DNA from: Actinomycetota bacterium
GTDB taxonomy: Bacteria > Actinomycetota > Acidimicrobiia > Spongiisociales > UBA5794
Direction: 5' to 3'
DNA length: 64,000 bases
NCBI GenBank assembly: GCA_013151445.1
Contig: JAADIG010000137.1
Coordinates: 23,815-87,814, forward strand
Made by a program: the position numbers and the translations under genes. This document shows, piece by piece, positions 8,283 to 19,372 of the stretch. The first letter of the stretch is position 1; each line of letters opens with the position of its first letter. The notes beneath the pieces were generated by a model. The model ran no database searches. It was not told the origin of the DNA and saw nothing but the letters and a program-made list of their open reading frames with translations.

Positions 8283-9205
8283 CTGATTTCTTGACGGCCG
8301 TCACGGCGATGCGAGGCGATGAGACTCGCTCGGATCATGATCATCCACGTTCGGCAGCTACCAAAACGAAACGCCGACCGGTACGTGGCTCGTTGGATGA
8401 ATTGCACACATCGACGGTCGGCGGCCAGATTCGGCAGGGGCAGACGCCGTTCATATTCCTGCACGGGCTTGGCGGGACCCAGGTGTACTGGACCGCAGCC
8501 GACAGTGACAGGTACCTGCCGCCACAGTCGACTCTCGTCGATCTTCTCGGGTTTGGCCAGTCACCCAGACCGTTCAAGAAGTACACCCTCGACACGCATC
8601 TCGCCGCACTGGAGGCGGCGTTGGCTGGGCAACCTCCAGCGATCCTTGTCGGGCATTCCCTCGGGGCCGCTCTCGCATTGGCCTATGCCGTGCGCAATCC
8701 CGAGAGTGTGAAGGGACTGGTGCTGATCAGCCTCCCGTCGTACGGCGGCACCCAGGGGGCGATCCGTTGGCATCGACGACGGCTCAGCGGCTGGTTTCTC
8801 ACCAACATGGTGCTTACTGGCCTGGCGTGTGTGACATCACGTCGACTGTTGGGGCCTCTGCTTCCCTTGATACTGCGCGACATACCCCGCGAGGTGGCTC
8901 GTGACCTTGTCGAACACAACGTCATGTCGTCGACTACGTCGCTGTGGAATGTGTTGTATCGCCGTGATGCGGTCGACGACCTCGATGCGCTCGCTCCCGA
9001 CCTTCCGGTTACGTTCATCCACGGGACCAAGGACGGCACCGCTCCGATCGACTCGATTCGTGCCGTCACCGACGGGTACGAGAATCGGAAGCTGATCGAA
9101 CTCGAAGGAGTTGACCACCACCCCTGGTTGCGAGCCCCCGGCGCATGCGCTGCGGCCATCGCCGACGCCGGGCGCGCCATTCAGACAGCACCACCAAAAG
9201 CATGA
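8279..9205 (+). CDS. Alpha/beta hydrolase
   Basis: An alpha/beta-fold hydrolase of about 308 residues. The oxyanion loop HGLGG is near residue 60, the nucleophile elbow GHSLG near 124, an aspartate in IHGTKDGTAP and a histidine in EGVDHHPWL complete a Ser-Asp-His triad. A cap region with RWHRRRLSGWFLTNMVLTGL sits between strands. It could be an esterase, lipase or C-C hydrolase; no specificity is visible. GTG at 8279 is chosen because it overlaps the stop of the upstream small gene and has GGTGGA 6 bases before it; the frame is open further upstream, but that part coincides with the small gene and has no hydrolase similarity. Confidence 0.82.
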   Translation: MTDFLTAVTAMRGDETRSDHDHPRSAATKTKRRPVRGSLDELHTSTVGGQIRQGQTPFIFLHGLGGTQVYWTAADSDRYLPPQSTLVDLLGFGQSPRPFKKYTLDTHLAALEAALAGQPPAILVGHSLGAALALAYAVRNPESVKGLVLISLPSYGGTQGAIRWHRRRLSGWFLTNMVLTGLACVTSRRLLGPLLPLILRDIPREVARDLVEHNVMSSTTSLWNVLYRRDAVDDLDALAPDLPVTFIHGTKDGTAPIDSIRAVTDGYENRKLIELEGVDHHPWLRAPGACAAAIADAGRAIQTAPPKA

Positions 9206-9236
9206 CAGGTGCTCGGCACCGGTCGAAAGTTGTGGA

Positions 9237-9854
9237 CTACTCGGGTGGGCGGAACCCGATCGCCGCACGCTCGGTTCGTGATCTCTTGAGTTCCCAGAAA
9301 CCCGGTGTGGACCCCGCGGCGTGAACGCCATCCCACAAGCGCAGGGCTGCATCGATTTCGAGTTCGCGAGAAATCACCGGTCCGAAGATGGCGACCGGTT
9401 CGCCCTCAGCGTCATCAAATCCGATGATTGGTGTTCCGACGTCTTCACCGGTCAGTGCAAGAGCTTCGGCCATGCTTGCCGAGATCGTGTCGTCCCACGA
9501 AACATCGTCGGCCGCGAGCGCAAACTTACTGTCCAGACCGACGGCATCGAGGGCTTGCGCGGGATCGAAGTCGATATCCTGACCGAGGTGGATATGGCGG
9601 CCGTACTCGGTGTAGAGGTCACCGATGACCGCATCGCCCTTTTCGGAGCGAACGGCCTCAAGGACTCGCAGAAGCCGATGACTCTTGGTGTAGATGCCGG
9701 TGAAGGGGTGGTCCGGGTTATCAACGTTTTTCATCTTGAGACTGATTGACCGCCATCGAACGTCCAGGTCGCGGTGCGGTGCCACGTTGACGATCCAGCG
9801 CGATGTCATCCAGCACCATGGACAGATCGGGTCGAGCCAATAGTTCACTCTCAC
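9237..9854 (-). CDS. DsbA-family oxidoreductase, mycothiol-dependent nitroreductase-like (Rv2466c type)
   Basis: A 205-residue thioredoxin-fold protein. The active site CPWC is at residues 11-14 (DPICPWCW), followed by a helical insertion and a second thioredoxin half with the cis-proline loop in GEDVGTPIIGF. This matches the actinobacterial FrnE/Rv2466c group, reductases that use mycothiol and are linked to oxidative stress and nitro-drug activation. The start is GTG at 9854 with AGGAG 6 bases upstream. It is a single gene on the minus strand, convergent with the hydrolase and divergent from purN. The family call is firm; physiological substrate is not known. Confidence 0.85.
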   Translation of the reverse strand: MRVNYWLDPICPWCWMTSRWIVNVAPHRDLDVRWRSISLKMKNVDNPDHPFTGIYTKSHRLLRVLEAVRSEKGDAVIGDLYTEYGRHIHLGQDIDFDPAQALDAVGLDSKFALAADDVSWDDTISASMAEALALTGEDVGTPIIGFDDAEGEPVAIFGPVISRELEIDAALRLWDGVHAAGSTPGFWELKRSRTERAAIGFRPPE

Positions 9855-10071
9855 GTGATTCTCCTGATTCTTGTTGATAGGGGATACAAATTTGGTCGGG
9901 TCTCATGGACTGACACCGCAGTTTGCTCGAAGAAATAGTATCAACGAATCAGTCACTCTATTCCGGTCGGGTTGTCGTCCTGGTTCTGCCCGAGTAACGC
10001 CTGTCCGTGGTGGTGAATATCAATGAGAGGGACATCGATGAGATCGTTTCGCACTGCCCTCGGCCTGTCTC

Positions 10072-10083
10072 TAGGGTATCTGC
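10072..10083 (+). promoter_or_regulatory. -10 box of purN
   Basis: TAGGGT (10072-10077) ends 6 bases before the GTG start at 10084, with no ribosome binding site between, suggesting a leaderless purN transcript. No PurR-like box was recognised. Confidence 0.45.
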
Positions 10084-10713
10084 GTGATCGCTGGCACGAC
10101 AGCGCGGACGCGTATAGCTGTCCTGGTATCTGGGAGCGGGTCAAACCTGCAGGCCCTTATTGACGCATCTGTCGACCCTCATTTTGGTGCCGAGATCGCT
10201 GTCGTTGTTGCTGACCGGCCGAACGCCGGGGCACTCAAGCGTGCGGCGGATGCCGGGATTGCTCATGTGGTGGTTTCGTGGTCCGACTACTCCGACCGGG
10301 AGACATTCACGACCGCTATCTGCGATGCAACCCACACCCATGACGTCACCGGGCTGGTCCTTGCCGGCTTCATGCGGATCCTTTCACCCGTGGCGATAAG
10401 ACGGTATCCGGATGCGATCATCAACGTTCACCCGGCCCTGCTGCCGGCGTTCCCGGGAGCCGATGCCGTTGGCCAGGCGCTCGCCCACGGGGTGACAGTG
10501 ACGGGTGTGACGGTTCACTTTGTCGATGAGCAGGTCGACCACGGGCCGATTATCTTGCAAGAGTCGGCTGCGGTCCATCCCGACGACACTATCGATATCC
10601 TCCATCGTCGAATCCAGCAGATCGAACACACGGTGCTCCCGCTTGCGGTCGACGCTTTTGGCAAGGGTCTCCTCAGGGTCGTGGGTCGGCGCGTCGAGTG
10701 GTCTTCGTTATGA
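10084..10713 (+). CDS. purN: Phosphoribosylglycinamide formyltransferase 1
   Basis: PurN transfers the formyl group of 10-formyl-THF to GAR, the third step of purine synthesis. VLVSGSGSNLQAL near residue 15 is the phosphate-binding loop; the later HPALLPAFPG, GVTVHFVDEQVDHGPII and the Asn-His-Asp set correspond to the catalytic residues of the GART fold. The 209 residues are typical. GTG start at 10084 lies 6 bases after a -10-like TAGGGT. It begins a purN-purH-folD cluster that combines two formyl-THF-using purine steps with the enzyme making formyl-THF; 28 bases separate it from purH. Confidence 0.95.
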   Translation: MIAGTTARTRIAVLVSGSGSNLQALIDASVDPHFGAEIAVVVADRPNAGALKRAADAGIAHVVVSWSDYSDRETFTTAICDATHTHDVTGLVLAGFMRILSPVAIRRYPDAIINVHPALLPAFPGADAVGQALAHGVTVTGVTVHFVDEQVDHGPIILQESAAVHPDDTIDILHRRIQQIEHTVLPLAVDAFGKGLLRVVGRRVEWSSL

Positions 10714-10741
10714 ATCTATGCCACGTTGAGGGGGTACCAAG

Positions 10742-12295
10742 ATGGGAGCCAACATGACCAGACAACCGGTTCGGCAAGCACTGATATCCGTCTTTGATAA
10801 AACGGGTGTCGTAGATCTTGCTACCCGCCTCGTGGCCGGGGGAGTCGTGATCATCTCCTCTGGTGGGACCGCGAAACATCTTCGGTCCCACGGTGTGTCG
10901 GTGGTCGACGTTGCCGACCTAACCGGCGCCAAGGAGATGCTCGGAGGTCGGGTGAAGACGCTGCACCCGACTATCCATGGTGCGATTTTGGCGGACCGTT
11001 CCCTGGCGAGCCATGTTGATGAGCTGTCCGATCGTGGGATTTCGCCTATCGACCTCGTCGTCGTAAATCTCTACCCGTTCGAGGCGACCGTGGCCGATCC
11101 GAACGCGACCGTATCGGAGATCATTGAGAAGATCGACATAGGGGGCCCCACGATGATCCGGGCTGCGGCAAAAAATCACGCCCACGTGGCCGTGGCCACC
11201 GACCCGGATGACTACCCGGGAATTGCCGCAGCAGTCGAACAGGGGGGAACGTTGCCGGAGGAACGCCAGGTACTTGCTCGCAAGGCCTTCGCCCACACGG
11301 CCGGATACGATGCGGCGATTGTCCGGTGGTTTGATCGAGACGATTCGCTACCTGGGTTGCTTCCTCTCACTCTTGAACGCGTCGAGTCCCTGCGTTACGG
11401 GGAGAATCCGCACCAACCCGCAGCAATTTATACCGAGCGTGGAGCCCAAGGGTGGTGGCGTGAGGCGACGATTCATCAGGGTAAGGCGATGTCTTTCAAC
11501 AACTACGCCGATACCGAGGCTGCGTGGCGTCTCGTAGGCGACCTCTCGCGCCCCGGTGTTGTTGTCATGAAACACATGAACGCCTGTGGCGCAGCGGAAG
11601 GGGCAACACTCTCAGAAGCGTTCGGCACTGCCTGGGAGTGTGACCCAAAGTCTGGTTTTGGTGGCATCGTGGCCCTCAACGAGGAGTTGGACGAAGACAC
11701 GGCCCGAAGGATTGTTGCGAACTTTGTCGAGGTGGTGATCGCACCGGGTCTCACCGAGGCCGCTGCCAACCTCCTTGCAAGCAAGAAGAATCTTCGTGTC
11801 GTTACCGCACGGTTCCCCGAAACGGGAGGTCTCGACATGCGACGCGTCGAGGGGGGCATGTTGGTCCAATATCGAGACTCGCTTGCCACCGCTGGAGGAG
11901 ATGTCCCCGCCGAGTGGCGTGTCGTTTCCGAGCGCACGCCGACAGATGAGGAGATGGCCGCATTGCGTTTCGCTTGGACGGTGGCCGGGCACACCAAATC
12001 CAACGCAATCGTCATCGCCAACGGTCGTGCCGCTGTCGGTGTGGGCGCCGGTGACCAGAGCCGGGTTGGTGCCGCCGAGAGAGCGATCGTGAAGGCCGGT
12101 GACCGCACGGTGGGAGCCGTTGCTGCCAGCGATGCTTTTCTGCCATTCCGAGACACCCTCGACATCCTCGCTTATGCGGGGGTGCGTGCGGTTGTTGAAC
12201 CGGGGGGATCAAAACGCGACGATGAGGTCATCGCCGCCGCCGACGAGAGCGGCGTTTCGCTCGTATTCACCAACAAAAGGCATTTCCGACATTGA
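10742..12295 (+). CDS. purH: Bifunctional AICAR formyltransferase / IMP cyclohydrolase
   Basis: PurH carries out the last two steps to IMP. The N-terminal MGS-like cyclohydrolase domain shows [24 protein letters not shown] and [16 protein letters not shown]; the C-terminal transformylase has [12 protein letters not shown], the catalytic KHMNACGAA stretch, and the end FTNKRHFRH. At 517 residues it is full length. ATG at 10742 has GAGGGGG about 10 bases upstream; ATG at 10754 is an alternative with GGGAG 5 bases before it. Its TGA overlaps the TTG start of folD, so the two are coupled. Confidence 0.96.
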   Translation: MGANMTRQPVRQALISVFDKTGVVDLATRLVAGGVVIISSGGTAKHLRSHGVSVVDVADLTGAKEMLGGRVKTLHPTIHGAILADRSLASHVDELSDRGISPIDLVVVNLYPFEATVADPNATVSEIIEKIDIGGPTMIRAAAKNHAHVAVATDPDDYPGIAAAVEQGGTLPEERQVLARKAFAHTAGYDAAIVRWFDRDDSLPGLLPLTLERVESLRYGENPHQPAAIYTERGAQGWWREATIHQGKAMSFNNYADTEAAWRLVGDLSRPGVVVMKHMNACGAAEGATLSEAFGTAWECDPKSGFGGIVALNEELDEDTARRIVANFVEVVIAPGLTEAAANLLASKKNLRVVTARFPETGGLDMRRVEGGMLVQYRDSLATAGGDVPAEWRVVSERTPTDEEMAALRFAWTVAGHTKSNAIVIANGRAAVGVGAGDQSRVGAAERAIVKAGDRTVGAVAASDAFLPFRDTLDILAYAGVRAVVEPGGSKRDDEVIAAADESGVSLVFTNKRHFRH

Positions 12296-13152
12296 GCGCA
12301 CAAATACTTTCAGGACGTGATGTAGCCGCCGTCGTGCGGGCAGAGGTGGCCGAACAGGTTGCCGCTCTCAATGGGCGTGGCAAAACAGTGGGTCTGGCGA
12401 CGGTCCTCGTCGGCGATGACCCGGCGTCGCACGTGTATGTGCGTAACAAACACCGTGCTGCCGAAAAAGCAGGGATGATCTCGATTGATGTGAATCTGCC
12501 AGCCGATGTCTCCCAGGAGGAGGTGATCGCTGCGGTTCACACCCTCAATGGTGATGATCGTGTCGACGGCATGATTGTGCAGCTTCCGCTCCCCAGCGGA
12601 TTAGACGGCAACGCCGCGGTCGAGGCGGTACTCCCGGCGAAGGACGCCGATGGGTTACATCCCTACAACCTAGGATTGCTCATCCTTGATCGTCCGGGTC
12701 CACGGCCGGCGACACCATCGGGTGTTCTCCGGATCCTGGAGCACTATGGCATCACTACCTCTGGCAAGCGGGCTGTCGTGATCGGCCGATCGTTTCTCGT
12801 CGGACGTCCCATGGCCATCATGCTGGGTTCCAAGGGTGTGGATGCAACGGTTGTCCAGGCCCATTCGCGGACGCCCGATCTCGGGGCTGTCACCCTTGAA
12901 GCCGACATCATTGTTGTTGCCGCCGGTCGACCCGACCTGCTGCGTCGTGAACATGTGAAACCCGGAGCCATCGTGATCGACGTCGGGACCAACAGGGTCG
13001 ATGGCAAGCTTGTTGGAGATGTCGATTTCGAGGGGGTCTCAAGTGTTGCCGGCGGGATCACTCCAGTCCCCGGAGGTGTTGGACCTATGACGATTGCATC
13101 GCTGCTCGTGAACACCGTACAAGCTGCACAGAGGACGGCCACGCTCGATTAG
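12292..13152 (+). CDS. folD: Methylenetetrahydrofolate dehydrogenase / cyclohydrolase
   Basis: FolD makes 10-formyl-THF from 5,10-methylene-THF using NADP. Signature stretches are [20 protein letters not shown] with the catalytic lysine, [28 protein letters not shown] (the cofactor-binding region) and the C-terminal [12 protein letters not shown]. The 286 residues are standard. The start is TTG at 12292 inside the purH stop (TTGA), supported by the exact family N terminus AQILSG. It supplies the formyl donor used by the two upstream genes. Confidence 0.95.
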   Translation: MSAQILSGRDVAAVVRAEVAEQVAALNGRGKTVGLATVLVGDDPASHVYVRNKHRAAEKAGMISIDVNLPADVSQEEVIAAVHTLNGDDRVDGMIVQLPLPSGLDGNAAVEAVLPAKDADGLHPYNLGLLILDRPGPRPATPSGVLRILEHYGITTSGKRAVVIGRSFLVGRPMAIMLGSKGVDATVVQAHSRTPDLGAVTLEADIIVVAAGRPDLLRREHVKPGAIVIDVGTNRVDGKLVGDVDFEGVSSVAGGITPVPGGVGPMTIASLLVNTVQAAQRTATLD

Positions 13153-13161
13153 GGGTTCCAG

Positions 13162-14214
13162 TTATCGGCGGGTGAACCGGCCCCACGCCACGGCGATCTG
13201 TTCCAGTTCCTCGACGTCGACGTCGACACCAATTCCAACCGCAGGGCGTGGCAAGATCGCCCCGCTCTCCGTCTCCCACGACGGGCGGGCGCTGTCAGTT
13301 TCGAGATAGAACGATGTCGGGGCGAGGTCCGTCGGTCCCATCTCGCCGAGCGTGGCGAGGGCAAGCGTGTGCGCGCGACCGATGCTCGACTCGATGAGGC
13401 CCGAGAGGCGTACTGCCATGTCGGTTGAGCGGAGCTGCTGATTTACCTCAAGCACCCCAGCAATTCCAATGATGCCGGGCTTCACCGTGAGCAGGTCCGC
13501 GGCTCGCAACTCGATCGCCTGTGCGATGCCGGAGCCTGAGTGAAGCGATTCGTCGAGTGCGATTGGCACATCGAGACGCTCGCGTAACTTTGCGTGGCCG
13601 CGGAGGTCATCTCGGGGGAGGGGTTGCTCGAAGAAATCGAGATTGAGTGCGTCGAACGCATCGAAGATGTCGACGGCGGTATGGTCAAATGACGCGTTGG
13701 CGTCGATGGCGACGCCAAGGTGTGGGTAGGTGTCAACGACAGCCTTCACGAATGCAACATCGCGTCCGGGCATCACCTTCACCTTGACCGCGGGGATACC
13801 CCACGCAACGGCGCGTTCGACCTTCCCAAGGAGGTCGTCAATCGTCGCCCCGGACACCGCCACGCGACAGGGTATTGGACGTGCGATCCCTCCGATCGCC
13901 GCCCACAGCGGTTCCTCGGAGAGACGTGCCGCGAGATCCCATCGAGCCTGGTCGACCGCCGCTGACGCAGTCAGAGGGATGTTTGGGATCGCACCACCGA
14001 GGATGTCGTCCGCATGGTTGCCGAGGGCCTCCCAGACATCATCGATCGTCTCCGACGAATAGTTCGGGTAGGGGGCGGCCTCGCCCCAGCCGACAACTCC
14101 CTTCTCCTCAATGCCGACAAGCGCGACGTCGCGACTCCTGACGACTCCGGTTGCCGTGACAATCGGATCGACGAGTCGCAGTTTCAGCCGGGCGAGAATC
14201 AGTGATGAGAACAC
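13162..14214 (-). CDS. menC: o-Succinylbenzoate synthase (enolase superfamily)
   Basis: A mandelate racemase/muconate-lactonising-type enzyme. The KxK pair is in AVKVKVM, metal ligands follow as DANASFD, FFEQPLP and ALDES, and the C-terminal lysine region is LTVKPGIIG: the order expected for MenC, which dehydrates SHCHC to o-succinylbenzoate in menaquinone synthesis. Related dipeptide epimerases share these residues, and no other men gene is nearby, so MenC is the likely but not certain function. GTG at 14214 is chosen because TACCCT lies exactly 6 bases before it on this strand (leaderless pattern) and protein similarity begins at ARLKLRLVDP. It is divergent from icd. Confidence 0.75.
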   Translation of the reverse strand: MFSSLILARLKLRLVDPIVTATGVVRSRDVALVGIEEKGVVGWGEAAPYPNYSSETIDDVWEALGNHADDILGGAIPNIPLTASAAVDQARWDLAARLSEEPLWAAIGGIARPIPCRVAVSGATIDDLLGKVERAVAWGIPAVKVKVMPGRDVAFVKAVVDTYPHLGVAIDANASFDHTAVDIFDAFDALNLDFFEQPLPRDDLRGHAKLRERLDVPIALDESLHSGSGIAQAIELRAADLLTVKPGIIGIAGVLEVNQQLRSTDMAVRLSGLIESSIGRAHTLALATLGEMGPTDLAPTSFYLETDSARPSWETESGAILPRPAVGIGVDVDVEELEQIAVAWGRFTRR

Positions 14215-14356
14215 GACAAAAGGGTACCCATGGTGGCGCCGATTTGGGCGCACCGGTCTCGCACGGGTTCTCGAGTCGGGACACACGGAGAGCAGCTGAA
14301 GCCGTACTACTCTTGGGTACGAATCCGACATCGCTGACTTTTTCAGGAGAATGCAC

Positions 14357-15559
<1,203 letters not shown>

Positions 15560-15603
15560 TCATGGTTCCAACAGTCGGACCGTGACAGCAGCAAGCGGCA
15601 GCG

Positions 15604-16137
15604 ATGATCGCCGACAAAGCGGTGACCCATCTCAGCGAGCCGGTCGAGTTGGCGTCCGGTCGGATGTCGTCAGTCTTCATTGACGGCAAACACGGTCTCG
15701 CCGACCCGTCCGACCTGGAGACCGCGTGCCGGGCCATCATCGAGATGGCACAAGGTGCGGGCTGCAGTTTCGATCATGTCGGGGGGCCGACGCTTGGTGC
15801 CGACCACCTGGCGGTTGGTGTTGCCCTGCTTGGGTCAAAACGGTGGTTCATTGTCCGCAAGGAACGTAAGGATCGAGGGACCGGTCGGCTCATTGAGGGG
15901 GCCCGAGTTGGTTCGGGAGACTCCGCTCTCTTGGTGGAGGACATTTGCTCCACTGGTGGTTCGTTGCTGAAGGCTCTGCGCGCAGTACGTGCGACGGGTG
16001 CTGTTGTTACTCACGCTGGGACACTCGTGGATCGCGGGCTGGTTGCTCATGCGGCCTTTGCAGATGAGGGTGTCGAGCTGCTGGCGGTAACGACGTGGGC
16101 AGATCTCGGGATTGACCCCATCGAAGGCTCCCCGTAA
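15604..16137 (+). CDS. pyrE: Orotate phosphoribosyltransferase
   Basis: PyrE couples orotate to PRPP to give OMP in pyrimidine synthesis. The PRPP motif is ALLVEDICSTGGSLLKAL, with two acidic residues then the Thr/Gly-rich loop; VRKERKDRGTGRLIEG is the flexible loop with catalytic lysines, and SGRMSSVFIDGK the N-terminal strand. The 177 residues fit. Other type I phosphoribosyltransferases share the PRPP motif, but the loop is OPRT-like. It is 8 bases from the convergent metallopeptidase gene and may share a transcript with icd. Confidence 0.85.
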   Translation: MIADKAVTHLSEPVELASGRMSSVFIDGKHGLADPSDLETACRAIIEMAQGAGCSFDHVGGPTLGADHLAVGVALLGSKRWFIVRKERKDRGTGRLIEGARVGSGDSALLVEDICSTGGSLLKALRAVRATGAVVTHAGTLVDRGLVAHAAFADEGVELLAVTTWADLGIDPIEGSP

Positions 16138-16145
16138 CGACCAGA

Positions 16146-17219
16146 TCAGCCGTTGACGACGTATGCGAGCAGCGGCTTGTCGGGTCCGCCGGAGATGTTC
16201 GTTCCGCGGGGAAAGTCCCAGATCTCTACCCACATTGTGCGACCCCCGATGGAGAACAGCCCGGCGACCCGGGGAATGGACGGGTCGTCTATGGCCGTGA
16301 AGGTCCCCGACCATCCGTGGGTTGCAAGTCCCTGACGCACCAGCCCTGCCATGTGCTCGATCGAGGTGCTGTCGGTGTTCCACACGTAGTACACCGGTGC
16401 GGGGTTTGCGATGCCGGCTTGGCTTGCCAACTCGACCGCAAAGAGCGGATCCGTTGAACTGCTGTTCTCGCTCGCCGCTGGGATCCAGGGTGTCCCCCGT
16501 GTCAAGGTTGTGAGGTCGGTGTCCAACCAGTTTGTAATCCAGTCGATTCGCGAGCGTGAGATCGTGTCCTCGGCCCCGGTTGTGATCGCGGCAACGGAGT
16601 CCGCCATGTCTTCCACCGGGTCGCTGCGTCCGTAGGCAGTTGTTCCTTTCGGGTCGGCGAGCGTCCAGGTCAACGTGTCGCCGTCAATGAACGAACTCCA
16701 CCCCGCGGCCGCGGCAAAGTCACCGACAAGACCGGATCGTTCCATGGCATTGTCCGTGACAACAAAACTTGCCTCCTTGGACTCGTCGACGAGTGCCGCA
16801 AACTGGGCGACATGGATAAGTTCGTGGGTAAGGATCGACTGCATCACAACCGGGGTATCCGCGACCTCAAACGTGTGATCAATCAGGTAGATGTCGAGTC
16901 CCTTGGAATACGCGGAGGCGAGTGACGAGACCTGACCGCCCTCGGCCACGCGGAACAGGGCGTCCGGTGATACTTTGTCGAGCAGCGGCTGGGGGATGAG
17001 GTCGAATCCTGCGGCAATCAGATCGAGCTCTTCGAGGTTGATGGCGCGACCCGACCCCGAGATTGGGTAACCCGCAACGGTGCGAGTCCAATCGATCTGT
17101 GCCGGTCGTTCCGCCACGAACTGAACGTTCGATTCACCCAGCGGGGTACCAATAGAGCATGCGGAGAGCACGATTGCGGTGGTCAAGGTAAGAGCTAGAA
17201 GGCGGCGCATGGATGCCAT
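16146..17219 (-). CDS. Lipoprotein with zinc metallopeptidase motif
   Basis: A predicted lipoprotein of about 357 residues. Residues 1-20 (MRRLLALTLTTAIVLSAC after a short MAS) form a signal peptide with lipobox LSAC, so it should be anchored outside the membrane. The HExxH zinc motif is THELIHVAQFA, roughly a third into the chain, in a hydrophobic helix; a downstream glutamate could be the third ligand. The remainder has no recognised domain. The start at 17219 is chosen because the longer frame adds 32 residues that would bury the signal peptide. It is divergent from mdh. Peptidase activity is inferred only from the motif; the substrate is unknown. Confidence 0.7.
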   Translation of the reverse strand: MASMRRLLALTLTTAIVLSACSIGTPLGESNVQFVAERPAQIDWTRTVAGYPISGSGRAINLEELDLIAAGFDLIPQPLLDKVSPDALFRVAEGGQVSSLASAYSKGLDIYLIDHTFEVADTPVVMQSILTHELIHVAQFAALVDESKEASFVVTDNAMERSGLVGDFAAAAGWSSFIDGDTLTWTLADPKGTTAYGRSDPVEDMADSVAAITTGAEDTISRSRIDWITNWLDTDLTTLTRGTPWIPAASENSSSTDPLFAVELASQAGIANPAPVYYVWNTDSTSIEHMAGLVRQGLATHGWSGTFTAIDDPSIPRVAGLFSIGGRTMWVEIWDFPRGTNISGGPDKPLLAYVVNG

Positions 17220-17318
17220 TGAACCACGTCTTGGCAGGCAATCGGTCGGTGAGGGAAACGCACTACCATTGGCGTTGATCCCAGGGGTGACGTACCCCGC
17301 CTTGAAAAGGAGCATGCG

Positions 17319-18248
17319 ATGAGCAAGGTTACGGTCGTTGGCGCAGGCAAGTACGGTTCAACAACTGTCCAACGGATCGCCGAGGCGGACATTGTTGACG
17401 AGGTCGTGATGATCGACATCGTTGAAGGTTTGCCACAGGGTTTGGCGCTCGATATGAACCAGAGTCGTCCGGTTCAGCGGTATCGCACAAAGGTTGTCGG
17501 AACCAATGATTATGTGGACACCGCCGGATCCGACGTTGTTGTAATCACGGCTGGTCTTCCCCGAAAGCCCGGCATGAGTCGAATGGACCTGCTCCAGGTG
17601 AATGCGGGAATCGTCAAGCAGGTCACGGAACAGATCGTCGCAAACTCACCCGATGCCGTCATCGTGGTTGTTACGAATCCGCTCGATCAGATGACCACGC
17701 TTTGTGCCGACGTATCCGGGTTCCCGAAGAATCGCGTACTCGGTCAAGCCGGCATGTTGGACAGTGCCAGGTTCGCCCACTTTATTTCCGAATCCGCCGG
17801 AGTCGATATTCTCGATGTTGAGGCGGTCACGCTCGGCTCCCACGGCGCCACGATGGTTCCGGTGCCTTCACTGTGCCGGGCCGGTGGCCGACCGCTCGAG
17901 GACGTTCTCGATAGTCACACGATTGATGGGCTTGTTGACCGTACCCGCAACGGTGGAGCCGAAATCGTCGGTCTGCTCAAGACCGGGTCGGCGTACTACG
18001 CCCCTTCTGCGGCCGCGGCAGCGATGGTCAAGGCGATCATCACGGACGCTGGAACCGAGATGCCGGTGTGTGCATGGATGACCGGCGAGTACGACATATC
18101 GGATGTCTATCTTGGGGTTATCGCCAAGATCGGCGCTGGTGGTGTGCGCGAGGTCGTGCAAAAGGACCTCACCGACACCGAACTCGCCGGGCTGCGGGAA
18201 GCCGCGGCTGCCGTGAAGGAAAAGGTCGCGGACCTCAACGCCCTCTAG
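17319..18248 (+). CDS. mdh: Malate dehydrogenase (LDH-type)
   Basis: The enzyme interconverts malate and oxaloacetate. VVGAGKYGS is the dinucleotide-binding GxGxxG, the Asp in MIDIVEG indicates NAD preference, PRKPGMSRMD carries the substrate-discriminating arginines, TNPLD follows, and GSHGATMVP has the catalytic histidine. At 309 residues it is of the tetrameric LDH-like class rather than the ~330-residue cytosolic type. AAAAGGAG sits 6 bases before the ATG. A hairpin overlaps the stop codon. Confidence 0.93.
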   Translation: MSKVTVVGAGKYGSTTVQRIAEADIVDEVVMIDIVEGLPQGLALDMNQSRPVQRYRTKVVGTNDYVDTAGSDVVVITAGLPRKPGMSRMDLLQVNAGIVKQVTEQIVANSPDAVIVVVTNPLDQMTTLCADVSGFPKNRVLGQAGMLDSARFAHFISESAGVDILDVEAVTLGSHGATMVPVPSLCRAGGRPLEDVLDSHTIDGLVDRTRNGGAEIVGLLKTGSAYYAPSAAAAAMVKAIITDAGTEMPVCAWMTGEYDISDVYLGVIAKIGAGGVREVVQKDLTDTELAGLREAAAAVKEKVADLNAL

Positions 18249-18254
18249 GGCGTT
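18237..18254 (+). terminator. Hairpin at the end of mdh
   Basis: AACGCCC (18237-18243) pairs with GGGCGTT (18248-18254) around TCTA, spanning the stop codon. No T-run follows, so termination strength is uncertain. Confidence 0.5.
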
Positions 18255-18349
18255 GCCAACATTGCCGGATCTGCCCGTCGGGTCCGTCGCTGAGTTGTGG
18301 GAGTGAGCCGAGGATTCGGTTTGCGGTCCGTCGCCGGCACCCGTTGTCG

Positions 18350-19240
18350 TTAGCCGCGGTTCATCGCGGCTTCGAGCTCCCGCTTGGACTTTTCTGCTGC
18401 CTCACGCTGCTTGCGAATTCGACGGTCATTCACGATGACGTCGCGACGTTTCGCCCACATCGAGATTGCACCAAGGAGGACGAGCGCCGAACCAGCGACC
18501 GCAAACAGCCACCCGCTGGTGACCTGCGTGTCCTTGTACTGTGCGGCGAGAGTGGTGAGTTCAACCTGCTCGCTCAGCAGGTTCGAGCGCAATGCTCCGG
18601 CCGAGAACGCCAGCGCGCTGAACGCACCGAGTGATCCAAGTATCAGCGTCCGGTTGGCGGCTAGCTCGATGGGGTCCTTCACCACTGAGGCGATGACGAT
18701 CGCCCCTCCGATGACGGCCGTCATGGCGGCAGCGGAAAGCTGCAGGTCAGCGGCAACGAGTGCGAAGTACACACCGCCGATACTGGCGATGACGACCACA
18801 CGATTTTTCCAGACGTCTGCTGTCGAGCGTTCCGACTGATCCTCATTCATGAAGCCCGTGTACCGTGCAACGAGGCGCGTGATGGCGCGTCCGATGAGAA
18901 TGGCTATAAGGGCGGCGCCGATTCCCCCGAGACCCTTGGTGCGTGAGGGATCTCCGACGGCGGCTGCGATGACGACTGCCAGGACAACAATCCCGACCGA
19001 AATCATTGGTCCCCACTTGGAGTCCTCGGACCCTTTCCACATCACAGCAACTGACGAGACAAGAAGGAGGGCTCCGATGGCGACAAAAATGACAGCGTGG
19101 TTGGACTCTGTTCCGCGCATCGCCCACGGTTCAACGAGGAAACCGTAGGCAGGCTTCATCCGGGCAAACTCCCAGAAAATAGATTGGATCACGAACAGCG
19201 ATCCAATTATCGGTAGGGCCTCGAACAGTCTCTTTTTCAC
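18350..19240 (-). CDS. Multi-pass membrane protein of unknown function
   Basis: A 296-residue hydrophobic protein with about seven or eight likely membrane helices, for example IIGSLFVIQSIFWEFA near the start, AVIFVAIGALLLVSSVAVMW, GIVVLAVVIAAAVG and GWLFAVAGSALVLLGAISMW near the end. The C terminus is a charged, probably cytosolic helix (RRIRKQREAAEKSKRELEAA). No transporter or enzyme motif is recognised. The start GTG at 19240 has GGAGG 8 bases upstream; earlier in-frame codons lack this. It is convergent with mdh and divergent from HU. I do not recognise its family. Confidence 0.7.
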   Translation of the reverse strand: MKKRLFEALPIIGSLFVIQSIFWEFARMKPAYGFLVEPWAMRGTESNHAVIFVAIGALLLVSSVAVMWKGSEDSKWGPMISVGIVVLAVVIAAAVGDPSRTKGLGGIGAALIAILIGRAITRLVARYTGFMNEDQSERSTADVWKNRVVVIASIGGVYFALVAADLQLSAAAMTAVIGGAIVIASVVKDPIELAANRTLILGSLGAFSALAFSAGALRSNLLSEQVELTTLAAQYKDTQVTSGWLFAVAGSALVLLGAISMWAKRRDVIVNDRRIRKQREAAEKSKRELEAAMNRG

Positions 19241-19372
19241 GGTTGCTACCTCCAGCGCCCGCATTGTAGTGCTCTGCCTCGCGAGTTCGTACTGAACGGG
19301 TACCGGTGGCATCACTGGGTGCGGGCATTGCCGCATATACGTTTTTGATGAACACCACCGGCAGCGTTAGGG

